From Acidimicrobiaceae bacterium (GTDB taxonomy: Bacteria; Actinomycetota; Acidimicrobiia; Acidimicrobiales; RAAP-2), in NCBI GenBank assembly GCA_003131665.1, contig PKWA01000138.1, positions 1-12,250 of the forward strand: a stretch of 12,250 bases of DNA, given 5' to 3'. Positions within the stretch are counted from its first letter, which is position 1, and every line of letters begins with the position of its first letter. Under the pieces are notes generated by a model. That model searched no databases, was not told the DNA's origin, and saw only the letters and a program-made list of their open reading frames with translations. A program made the position numbers and the translations under genes. This document shows positions 1 to 6,123 of this stretch, one piece after another.

Positions 1-22
1 CGCGAACGGCGCCGCCTGCGTC
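1..22 (+). repeat. Left arm of 22-base inverted repeat (whiB tail sequence)
   Basis: These bases are an exact reverse complement of 912-933. Both copies encode RERRRLR in the same codon phase, so the repeat reflects two whiB-like 3' ends facing each other around the formiminotransferase gene. The arm may continue to the left of the window. Identity stops at base 23. Confidence 0.75.
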
Positions 23-45
23 TGATGTACCGCGACGCTGGCTAA
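1..45 (+). CDS. 3' end of a gene, probably a WhiB-family regulator (partial)
   Basis: The first frame from the window edge encodes RERRRLRLMYRDAG and then stops (TAA at 43-45). WhiB proteins end with a GIWGG turn followed by an S-E-R-E-R-R-x-L-R segment, and the complete WhiB encoded at 874-1149 contains the same RERRRLR string. The first 22 bases are identical, in the same reading frame, to the reverse complement of 912-933 inside that gene. So this is probably the C-terminus of a second, convergently oriented WhiB paralogue. Only 14 residues are visible and none of the cysteines is in the window, so the family call is tentative. The following formiminotransferase starts 8 bases after the stop, so the two may be cotranscribed. 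Confidence 0.5.
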   Translation, partial: RERRRLRLMYRDAG

Positions 46-53
46 GTAGCACC

Positions 54-869
54 TTGTTTGAGTGCGTCGTCAATATCTCCGAGGGATGGCGCCTCGACGT
101 TCTCGACCAACTGAGCCAAGTCTGCGGAGAGTCGCTGCGCGACCGACACGCCGACGCCGCGCACGCGCGCAGCGTCTTTACCTTGATTCACGATCACGAC
201 GAGCTGCTCAGTGACGTGCACGCCCTCATCGAGAAGGCGCTGGCGCTCATAGACCTTCGCGGCCAGTGGGGCGTGCACCCGCGCTTGGGCGTGGTGGACG
301 TGGTGCCCTACGTGGCGCTCGAGGACTGGCGAGCGGACGAGGCGCTGGGGATGCGCAACGAGACCGCGATCTGGCTGGGCCGCGACTTAGAGGTTCCGGT
401 CTTTCTCTATGGACCGATGCGCGATGGTTCGATCCGCACCTTGCCCGAAGTGCGCCAACACGCTTTTAGCGCCCTGGCGCCCGACTTTGGCCCGAGCGAG
501 CCGAGTGCGGAGAGCGGCGCGGTCGCCGTGGGGGCCCGAGGGGTGCTGGTGGCCTGGAATATCTGGGTCAACGGGATCTCTCTCGAGGAGGGCAAACGTG
601 TCGCGAAGGAAATTCGAAGCCGCGAAGTGCGAGCGCTGGCCTTTCCCATCAAAGAGTCCGTGCAGATCAGTTGCAACCTGATCGAGCCGTTCACGCTGGG
701 ACCGGCGCCCGTCTACGACCAGGTGAGGAACTTGCTCAGTGGGGGCGAGATCGAGCGCTGTGAACTGGTGGGCCTGATCCCCGAAGAGGTCCTTAGCGCA
801 ACGGACCGTTCGCGCTGGGAAGAACTTGGGCTCAGCCTCGACAGCACCATCGAAGCTCGCCTGGCGTAG
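54..869 (+). CDS. Glutamate formimidoyltransferase (formiminotransferase-type protein)
   Basis: This 271-residue protein matches the formiminotransferase half of FTCD. That enzyme moves the formimino group from formiminoglutamate to tetrahydrofolate in the last step of histidine degradation, in the cytoplasm. Visible family features are the N-terminal ECVVNISEG, the WGVHPRLGVVDVVPYV segment around residues 72-87, an LEEGKRVAKEIRS helix near 185, and CELVGLIPEE near 245. His75 of the HPRLG motif corresponds to the conserved active-site histidine of the family. The TTG start is chosen because the family begins at this point, although the frame stays open to the window edge. No strong Shine-Dalgarno is seen. 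The cyclodeaminase half is absent, as in many bacterial versions. No other histidine-utilisation gene is nearby, so the substrate is not confirmed by context. Its stop lies four bases from the stop of the convergent whiB, leaving no room for a terminator. Confidence 0.85.
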   Translation: MFECVVNISEGWRLDVLDQLSQVCGESLRDRHADAAHARSVFTLIHDHDELLSDVHALIEKALALIDLRGQWGVHPRLGVVDVVPYVALEDWRADEALGMRNETAIWLGRDLEVPVFLYGPMRDGSIRTLPEVRQHAFSALAPDFGPSEPSAESGAVAVGARGVLVAWNIWVNGISLEEGKRVAKEIRSREVRALAFPIKESVQISCNLIEPFTLGPAPVYDQVRNLLSGGEIERCELVGLIPEEVLSATDRSRWEELGLSLDSTIEARLA

Positions 870-873
870 GCGT

Positions 874-1149
874 CTAGCCGACCTGCGAGCGACGTTCGAT
901 GGCTCGGGCCCGACGCAGGCGGCGCCGTTCGCGCTCACTCATGCCGCCCCAGATGCCGAACTTCTCGCCGTTATCGAGCGCGTACTCGAGGCAGTCCTCA
1001 CGCACCACGCAGCCGCGACAGACCTCTTTGGCTTCGCGCGTCGACGCGCCCCGCTCGGGAAAAAACAGGTCGGGATCGACGCCCATGCAGTTCGCACGGG
1101 CCTGCCAGCCACGATCTTCCATCCCGCTTAAGAGTTCGACGATTTCCAC
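874..1149 (-). CDS. WhiB-family Fe-S transcriptional regulator (WhiB2/WhmD-like)
   Basis: This 91-residue protein has every WhiB hallmark: four cysteines (C21, then C44-x2-C47-x5-C53) that ligate a [4Fe-4S] cluster, the GIWGG turn at 65-69, and an arginine-rich C-terminal tail for DNA contact. The DPDLFFPERG and STREAKEVCRGC stretches and ECLEYALDN-like helix are closest to what I recall of WhiB2/WhmD, a sporulation and cell-division regulator, but the subtype is from memory. WhiB proteins usually act by binding region 4 of the primary sigma factor. The GTG start is supported by a GGGGAGGA Shine-Dalgarno seven bases upstream (1157-1164). A later ATG (codon 10) has less support. The gene lies 120 bases behind the VWA gene on the same strand; a weak promoter guess is TTTGCA-16 bp-CATAAC with the -10 near 1206-1211. 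An inverted-repeat array lies immediately upstream. Confidence 0.95.
   Translation of the reverse strand: MEIVELLSGMEDRGWQARANCMGVDPDLFFPERGASTREAKEVCRGCVVREDCLEYALDNGEKFGIWGGMSERERRRLRRARAIERRSQVG
912..933 (-). repeat. Right arm of 22-base inverted repeat (inside whiB)
   Basis: Exact reverse complement of 1-22, located in the codons for the basic tail just after the GIWGG turn of the WhiB protein. The two arms are about 890 bases apart and enclose the whole formiminotransferase gene. Confidence 0.75.
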
Positions 1150-1165
1150 GTTGTAGTCCTCCCCT

Positions 1166-1200
1166 CAACGGTGATTGCCACCGTTGTAATTACAACGGTG
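1166..1200 (-). promoter_or_regulatory. Three half-site inverted-repeat array before whiB
   Basis: CAACGGTG occurs at 1166-1173, its complement CACCGTTG at 1179-1186, and CAACGGTG again at 1193-1200. The last two form a perfect 22-base palindrome (1179-1200) with core TTGTAATTACAA. The first two form another inverted pair with a 5-base spacer. The array ends one base before the whiB Shine-Dalgarno. It could be a multi-site operator, or, if transcribed, two mutually exclusive hairpins sharing the middle arm, the proximal one abutting the ribosome binding site. The binding protein is unknown. Confidence 0.7.
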
Positions 1201-1269
1201 TCATTGTTATGGGGTTTGGGCCAAAATGCAAATGGAATTTTCGAACTACCTGGTCAAGGCTGTTTTGGA

Positions 1270-3264
1270 CTAACTCGCCCGACGGTGTTTGACGAAGTCA
1301 TCGAGGGCGTAGACCCCGAGGTCGTCCACGTCGATGTAGAACAGCCGTCCCCCGTTGACCCGGGCGATCTGTTCCACGAAGGGGAACTGACTTCGTTCGA
1401 TGTCGAGCGCGAAGGTGTTGATGGTGATGCCAGCGTTGGTGCAGCGCAGCACTTCGGCCATGGTCTTATCGAGCGTTTCGCGTACCGGCGGCCAGGCGAA
1501 GAAGGGCTCGCCCGAAGACGTCAAGTGCGCCGTGGGCTCGCCGTCGGTGACCACCACCACCTGGCGCTCGCCGCGCTCGTTTCGCAAGAGATGGCGAGAG
1601 AGGGCCAGGGCGTGTTGAAGGTTCGTGCCGTAGTTGTAGTCGATTGTCAACGCCGGCACGTCGTCGATCTTGAGCTCCTGAGCCCGCTCGCCAAAGCCCA
1701 CCACCGCCACGAAGTCGCGCGGGAACTGCGAGCGAATCAGTTGGGTCAGCGCGAGGACCATCTTCTTCGCCGGCATGAGGTTCCCGCGCATGGCCATCGA
1801 GAGAGAGAGGTCGATGGCGATCACCGTCGCGCTGCTGCGCGTCGCTTCGTACTCTTCGACTTCGAAGTCGTCGGGGTGGAGGCGGATCGGCGTGCCCGGA
1901 CCCTGGCGCAACAACGCGTTGCGCAGGGTCTTGGGCAGATGCAGCGAGAAGGCCTCGCCCGGCTCCCAGGGCTTGGAGGTCTCTTCGCGGTCTCCCCCTC
2001 GCGCGAGCGCCGCGACGCGGTGCGCGCCCGTGGGCGGCGAGTCACGAAGTTTCTGAAAGATGTCCTTCAAGGCGAGCTGGCCGATCTTACGAATCCCCTT
2101 GGCGCTCAGGTGGAGACGACTGCCCTTACGGTCGATGAATCCTTGATCTTTCAGTCCCTGCAGGGCCTTTTGGAGACGTTGCACGTGTCGCGCGGCGTCG
2201 TCCCCTAAGTTCCTACGAATGGCCTCCACGTCCACCTCGGGCAGGCCCTGGGCGACGTGGCTCTGGCCGAGAAAGTCCTCGATTCCCTTCAGCTGACCCA
2301 ACTGCTCGGCGACCGAGGCCGCCTGGGCAAAAGAAGATCCCTCCTGGCCGCGCATCCGGTGGGCCCGGCTCCAATCGAGGTCTGGCGTCGCCTGACGCAG
2401 ATTGGAGACCAGTCGGTTCATGGAGAAGTTGAGCTCCATGTTCTGCATCATCTGGTCGAACAGCGCGCGTAGTTCGCCTTGTTGCTCCGAAGAGAGTGAG
2501 TTGAACATCGCCTCGGCCGCGGCGGCGCGCTCGGCCATCGCACGAATCACGTCCTCGAGGTTCTCCGCACCCGGAAAGTAGTCGCCGAACTTCTCCATGA
2601 AGTCCTGGAACGTGGGATCGAGCTCTTCGCCGCGACGATCCTGTTCAATCATGGTCGAGAGGGCGTCCATCATCTCGCGCATGCGCGCGAGCTCTTCGGG
2701 GTCGGGGCGGCCCATGAACTCCTTGCTCGTCTCAAAGTAGGTATCGAGCACGTCGCGCTCGAGTTCGCTCAACAGCTCTTCGAACTCCTCACGGGCCTTG
2801 GATGAGACGAACTCGTACTCTCGATACTCACCCAGCCGATCTGCGAGTCGATCGCTCATGAGATCACGCTGCATCTTCTTTTGATCGACGAGGTCGCGCG
2901 TCACCTCTTGGCGACGCTGGTCGCTGGAGGCGTCGGCCTCGCTCAACAACTCGTCGAGTTCGTTCGACTCGATGGCTTCGATCTCTTCGAGCCAGTCGCG
3001 GTAGCGCTGCATCTCCCCGTCGGGGTCGGCCTGTTGTTCAAGTTCGCGCCGCTGTCGACGGGTCCGTTCGAGGATCTCTCTTAGCCCCTCGACACGCTCG
3101 CCGCTCTCGGTGGTGAATCCTTCGCGCAGCAACCGGTCCATCGCTTCATCGAGGTCGCCGCTCTCGAGAAAGTCATCGGCCAGGTGCGCGAGCATCTCCT
3201 CGACGTCGTTCTCGTCGAAGTCATCGCCCTCGCCGAATCGACGAAACCCGTAGCGAACCGGCAC
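1270..3264 (-). CDS. VWA-domain protein, partner of the AAA+ ATPase (Rv0959-like)
   Basis: This 664-residue protein has a C-terminal von Willebrand factor A domain (about 479-660) with an intact MIDAS metal site: D485-x-S487-x-S489, T547 in YGTN, and D574 in VVVVTDGEP. The first 470 residues are charged, mostly helical by composition and strongly acidic near the N-terminus, and have no signal peptide or membrane segment, so it should be cytoplasmic. Size and pairing match the uncharacterised mycobacterial Rv0959, next to the ATPase Rv0958. AAA+/VWA pairs of the MoxR and Mg-chelatase type remodel proteins or insert metals; the client here is unknown. The GTG start overlaps the ATPase stop in TAGTG, with GAGGA seven bases upstream inside the ATPase gene, so translation is probably coupled. 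Confidence 0.85.
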   Translation of the reverse strand: MPVRYGFRRFGEGDDFDENDVEEMLAHLADDFLESGDLDEAMDRLLREGFTTESGERVEGLREILERTRRQRRELEQQADPDGEMQRYRDWLEEIEAIESNELDELLSEADASSDQRRQEVTRDLVDQKKMQRDLMSDRLADRLGEYREYEFVSSKAREEFEELLSELERDVLDTYFETSKEFMGRPDPEELARMREMMDALSTMIEQDRRGEELDPTFQDFMEKFGDYFPGAENLEDVIRAMAERAAAAEAMFNSLSSEQQGELRALFDQMMQNMELNFSMNRLVSNLRQATPDLDWSRAHRMRGQEGSSFAQAASVAEQLGQLKGIEDFLGQSHVAQGLPEVDVEAIRRNLGDDAARHVQRLQKALQGLKDQGFIDRKGSRLHLSAKGIRKIGQLALKDIFQKLRDSPPTGAHRVAALARGGDREETSKPWEPGEAFSLHLPKTLRNALLRQGPGTPIRLHPDDFEVEEYEATRSSATVIAIDLSLSMAMRGNLMPAKKMVLALTQLIRSQFPRDFVAVVGFGERAQELKIDDVPALTIDYNYGTNLQHALALSRHLLRNERGERQVVVVTDGEPTAHLTSSGEPFFAWPPVRETLDKTMAEVLRCTNAGITINTFALDIERSQFPFVEQIARVNGGRLFYIDVDDLGVYALDDFVKHRRAS

Positions 3265-4688
3265 TACCGATTCCTCGAGCGGTAGAGCGCTCGGGCCCCC
3301 GAGGCGTCTTTGGCGAGACGCTTGGTGAGATAGAGACCTTCGAGAATGAACTCCACGGCGGCGGCCTTTTCTCCGGCACTGGCCCCCGGTCCGGCCACGC
3401 GCTCGACGGGCTCTTCGAGGGCCGGCATAGCGCTCAGTACCACCAGGTAGTCCCCGTCGGGCAGGTCGTCCCCGGTGTGCACGATGACTTCAGCGTTGAA
3501 GGCCTCGACGATCTCGGGCGCTTCTTCTAAGAGCACGTGCTCACTGAAGCACTGGCGAATCGCCAGAGAGACCAGCGCGGCGATGACCTGATCGGTGTCG
3601 GCGTCGTCCATCGTGTCGAACTCGATCTTGCCCTGGGTGGACTGGACCAGCGCGCTCAGGTCACTCACGCGCGGCACGACCATGTCGTCGTGCGTGCGCA
3701 GCGTACGTCGAAGCGCGTTCGCCACGACCGTCTCGTAGTTCGCGATCGAGAGTCGGACCGAGACCCCCGAGCTCTGAGAGATGACGTGGCTGCGACGAGC
3801 CACGTGGCTGACGCGCGCGACGATGTCGTCGATGAACCACGGCACCTTGATCGGCACCGGCGCCGTCGGCAGTTTCGCCTCTTGGTGCATGATGGCAATT
3901 TCCGTGGTCACTTCGAAGGGATAGTGGGTGCGAATCTGGGAGCCGAAGCGGTCCTTCAGTGGCGTGATCAGCCGTCCGCGGTTGGTGTAGTCCTCGGGAT
4001 TGGCCGTAGCCACGACCAACACGTCGAGCTCGAGACGTACCAAGTGACCCCTGATCTGCACGTCGCGCTCTTCGAGCACGTTCAAGAGTCCCACTTGGAT
4101 CCGCTCCGAGAGATCCGGTAACTCGTTGATCGCAAAGATGCCCCGATTGGACTTGGGCACGAGGCCGTAACTGAGCGCTTTGGGATCATCGAGGTAGAGC
4201 CCTCCGGCCACCTTGATGGGGTCCACTTCGCCGATGAGATCGGCCATGGAAGTGTCGGGCGAAGCCAACTTTTCGGCGAAGCGCCGACTTCGATGGACCC
4301 AACTCACGGGCGTCTTGTCGCCCCTCGCGCGCACGAGATCAATGGCGAAGGCCGAGATGGGGTTGAAGGGATCGTCGCGCACGTCAGAGCCCGCGACGAT
4401 GGGGAGCCACTCGTCGAGCAGCTCCACCAACGAGCGAATGATCCGCGACTTGGCCTGGCCGCGCTCGCCCAGCAAAATGATGTCGTGGCCGGCCAGCAAC
4501 GCCGTTTCGAGTTGGGGCAAGACGGTGTCCTCGAAACCGAGCACCGACGACGTGAGGGCGATTCCCTCGGCCAGGCGACTCTCCAGATTTCGACGAATCT
4601 CTTCACGGACGGATCGTGACTGGTAGCCCGACGCGCGCAGGCTGCCCAGTGTCGTCGGAAGGGTCGAGGGGGGAATTGGGGTGCTCAT
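3264..4688 (-). CDS. MoxR/magnesium-chelatase-like AAA+ ATPase (Rv0958-like)
   Basis: This 474-residue ATPase has Walker A GERGQAKS at 74-81, Walker B-like GIFAINEL at 183-190, a sensor-1 asparagine in VVATANPEDY (N230), and TPLKDRFGSQIRTHYP near 242-257, which probably carries the arginine finger. The Walker B motif reads N-E rather than D-E, a variation I associate with this subfamily rather than with damage. It resembles the protein annotated as a possible magnesium chelatase in mycobacteria (Rv0958); no chlorophyll or cobalamin gene is nearby, so real chelatase activity is not implied. It should power the VWA protein encoded by the next, overlapping gene. No Shine-Dalgarno precedes the ATG, but a TAATGT hexamer lies six bases upstream, consistent with a leaderless mRNA. 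Confidence 0.85.
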   Translation of the reverse strand: MSTPIPPSTLPTTLGSLRASGYQSRSVREEIRRNLESRLAEGIALTSSVLGFEDTVLPQLETALLAGHDIILLGERGQAKSRIIRSLVELLDEWLPIVAGSDVRDDPFNPISAFAIDLVRARGDKTPVSWVHRSRRFAEKLASPDTSMADLIGEVDPIKVAGGLYLDDPKALSYGLVPKSNRGIFAINELPDLSERIQVGLLNVLEERDVQIRGHLVRLELDVLVVATANPEDYTNRGRLITPLKDRFGSQIRTHYPFEVTTEIAIMHQEAKLPTAPVPIKVPWFIDDIVARVSHVARRSHVISQSSGVSVRLSIANYETVVANALRRTLRTHDDMVVPRVSDLSALVQSTQGKIEFDTMDDADTDQVIAALVSLAIRQCFSEHVLLEEAPEIVEAFNAEVIVHTGDDLPDGDYLVVLSAMPALEEPVERVAGPGASAGEKAAAVEFILEGLYLTKRLAKDASGARALYRSRNR

Positions 4689-4694
4689 AGAAGC

Positions 4695-4700
4695 ACATTA
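4695..4700 (-). promoter_or_regulatory. -10 element of leaderless promoter for the AAA+ gene
   Basis: On the minus strand TAATGT, a TANNNT -10, is followed by exactly six bases and then the ATG at 4688. Transcription would begin at or next to the A of ATG. No good -35 is seen, which is common at such promoters in actinobacteria. Confidence 0.6.
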
Positions 4701-4782
4701 GAGGCTGGGGTGTCACTATTGGTCCCCGGGTCGCGAGACAGAATCGCGGGAGCGGTGGCATCGCTCACCAAGGACCGTGAGG

Positions 4783-4792
4783 AGACCGGTCT
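4783..4792. promoter_or_regulatory. 10-base palindrome touching the SRPBCC -10
   Basis: AGACCGGTCT is a perfect palindrome immediately upstream of the -10 hexamer TAGACT, inside the divergent intergenic region between the AAA+ and SRPBCC genes. A repressor bound here would cover the spacer of the plus-strand promoter. A single short palindrome is expected fairly often by chance. Confidence 0.3.
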
Positions 4793-4798
4793 TAGACT
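4793..4798 (+). promoter_or_regulatory. -10 element of leaderless promoter for the SRPBCC gene
   Basis: TAGACT (TANNNT) is followed by six bases and the GTG at 4805. The TAG within this hexamer is also an in-frame stop, so GTG 4805 is the first possible start. A GAGGAG further upstream (4779-4784) is too distant to act as its ribosome binding site. Confidence 0.6.
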
Positions 4799-4804
4799 CG
4801 CTAC

Positions 4805-5305
4805 GTGAGCGAGCCCGCACTTCCCGTTACGCGCTCGGTTTCTATCGACGTGGCCGCGTCGCCAGAACAGCTGTGGAGTTACGTGAGCGATCCTTCGATA
4901 CCGGCGCGATTTTCTTCCGAGTTGGTGGAAGCCAAATTTGTCGATGGCTCAACGGCCGCGGTCGGTGCGGTAATTGAAGGGCGTAATGCCCGAAGCGGCT
5001 TCGAGTGGTCGACGCTGTCGACCGTGGTGATGTGCGATGAGCCCCGGCTCTTTCGATGGGTGGTGGGCGACGCCGCAGAGCCCACGGCCACCTGGTCCTT
5101 CGAGGTCATTCCCGACGGTCACGCGGCGGTCTTGGTACATACCGTGACGCTCCACGCCAACAAGCCACCGCTCTCTCGAGCTATCGAACAAGACCCCGAT
5201 CGAGCCCACGACATCGTGGACGCGAGGATCGCAGAACTGTTGGTGAGTATGGAGTCGACGATCGCGGGAATAGCTGCCCTAGCCGTGGAGATTCGTACCG
5301 ACTGA
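4805..5305 (+). CDS. SRPBCC-family (START/polyketide-cyclase-like) protein
   Basis: This 166-residue protein starts with the typical first strand and helix of the SRPBCC fold (VSIDVAASPEQLWSYVSDPSIPARFSSEL), then has alternating strands (GFEWSTLSTVVMCDEPRLFRWVVG, TATWSFEVIPDGHAAVLVHTVTL) and a long C-terminal helix. Such proteins bind hydrophobic ligands in a deep pocket; the ligand and role here cannot be read from sequence. There is no signal peptide or membrane segment, so it should be cytosolic. It is divergent from the AAA+ gene, and mogA follows 77 bases later with its own apparent promoter. The GTG start is set by the in-frame stop just upstream and by the leaderless promoter spacing. 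Confidence 0.8.
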   Translation: MSEPALPVTRSVSIDVAASPEQLWSYVSDPSIPARFSSELVEAKFVDGSTAAVGAVIEGRNARSGFEWSTLSTVVMCDEPRLFRWVVGDAAEPTATWSFEVIPDGHAAVLVHTVTLHANKPPLSRAIEQDPDRAHDIVDARIAELLVSMESTIAGIAALAVEIRTD

Positions 5306-5370
5306 GGCACGGCGCATGGTGCGAGGCGTCCAGGCAAGTGGCCAAGGCGAAGAGAGCCCACGTCAGCATC

Positions 5371-5376
5371 TACGCT
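5371..5376 (+). promoter_or_regulatory. -10 element of leaderless promoter for mogA
   Basis: TACGCT (TANNNT) is followed by six bases and ATG 5383. No Shine-Dalgarno lies before that ATG, so the same leaderless geometry is likely. No clear -35 is visible. Confidence 0.5.
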
Positions 5377-5382
5377 CAAGAC

Positions 5383-5904
5383 ATGACCCGCGCCGCCAAG
5401 ATCCTCACCGTCTCGGATTCAGTGTCCGCGGGACAAAGTGAGGATCAAACCGGTCCTCGCCTCGCCTCTCGTCTCGAAGAGGCCGGCTACCAAGTGGTCG
5501 AACGGCGCGTCGTGTCCGACGGGATCGAGTCCGTCGCCTCCGCCCTTCGCGAACTCTCGACCGACTTCGCTGGAGTGATCGTTACCACCGGCGGCACAGG
5601 TTTCTCCCCGCGCGATCTCACCCCCGAAGCGACGCTCCTGGTGCTCGATCGAGAGGCGCCGGGCTTTGGCGAAGTGATGCGCGCCACCCACGTCCTCGGT
5701 CCACTATCTCGAGGGAGGTCGGGCATCGCGGGCCAGAGCTTGATAGTGAACACGCCGGGTTCGCCCACCGGAGCGCTCGAGAGTCTCGAGGCGGTGCTGG
5801 ACCTGTTAGACCACGCCCTCGCCACCTTGCACGGCGAGGTGGGCCATCATCATCCGCCCGAGATCGGCGGCAGTACCGCGACTTCGTCGTCGGGTCCGAC
5901 CTGA
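5383..5904 (+). CDS. mog: Molybdopterin adenylyltransferase / MoaB-like (MogA)
   Basis: This 173-residue cytosolic protein of the MoaB/Mog fold would adenylylate molybdopterin before metal insertion. Family motifs are SDSVSAG at 11-17 near the N-terminus, TTGGTGFSPRDLTPEAT at 68-84 (the nucleotide and pterin-binding loop), and PGSPTGALE at 125-133. The frame is open far upstream, but the family starts just before KILTVSDS, and ATG 5383 has a well-placed -10 hexamer. The last 20 residues (HHHPPEIGG and a Ser/Thr tail) lie beyond the conserved domain. They are encoded where the gene overlaps the end of moaD on the other strand (5850-5904). Actinobacteria label this protein either MoaB or MogA, so the symbol is uncertain although the family is not. 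Confidence 0.9.
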   Translation: MTRAAKILTVSDSVSAGQSEDQTGPRLASRLEEAGYQVVERRVVSDGIESVASALRELSTDFAGVIVTTGGTGFSPRDLTPEATLLVLDREAPGFGEVMRATHVLGPLSRGRSGIAGQSLIVNTPGSPTGALESLEAVLDLLDHALATLHGEVGHHHPPEIGGSTATSSSGPT

Positions 5905-6086
5905 TCGAGCGGATCGGCAGCGTTGCCATTCAGCCAAATCTGGCTCACGGCCAGAATCCGTTCGAAGTCGGTGCCGTAGCGCTTGACCGCACCTTCCAAG
6001 ACGACGCCGACCGTGTTGCCATCAACGACGTCGTGGCTCACGCCGGCCGCTTCGCGAGCGGGACCTAGGAGGAGGAGTTTCGTCAC
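5850..6086 (-). CDS. moaD: Molybdopterin synthase small subunit (MoaD, ubiquitin-like)
   Basis: This 78-residue protein has the MoaD start (KLLLLGPAREAAG), an internal VSQIWLNGNAAD segment, the DDEVAVLPPISGG end, and the required terminal Gly-Gly. That C-terminus is adenylylated and converted to a thiocarboxylate by MoeB-like enzymes, and the sulfur is passed to cPMP inside the MoaD/MoaE complex. The start is GTG, 37 bases after the moeA stop, with no convincing Shine-Dalgarno; the family's usual N-terminus supports it. It is the last gene of the moaE-moeA-moaD block. Its final codons are antisense to the 3' end of mog. Confidence 0.93.
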   Translation of the reverse strand: MTKLLLLGPAREAAGVSHDVVDGNTVGVVLEGAVKRYGTDFERILAVSQIWLNGNAADPLDQVGPDDEVAVLPPISGG

Positions 6087-6123
6087 GGGCGTCGCCGTGC
6101 TCGCGACGTATGGTCCGTACGGA

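Noticed and set aside
387-938. Minus-strand open frame opposite the formiminotransferase and whiB end
   Set aside because: It lies across two well-supported genes and shows no recognisable domain.
1171-2208. Long plus-strand open frame (345 codons) opposite the VWA gene
   Set aside because: It is antisense to the 3' half of the VWA gene, has low-complexity Arg/Val-rich content, no family motifs and no ribosome binding site; it results from GC-rich codon bias.
4739-4760. Loose inverted repeat with TCGCGA and TCGCG arms between the AAA+ and SRPBCC genes
   Set aside because: Short GC arms of this kind are frequent by chance, and it is not placed over either -10.
5056-5382. Upstream in-frame extension of mog
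   Set aside because: It overlaps the SRPBCC gene in another frame, is Arg-rich nonsense, and the Mog family starts at about 5383, where a promoter hexamer is well placed.
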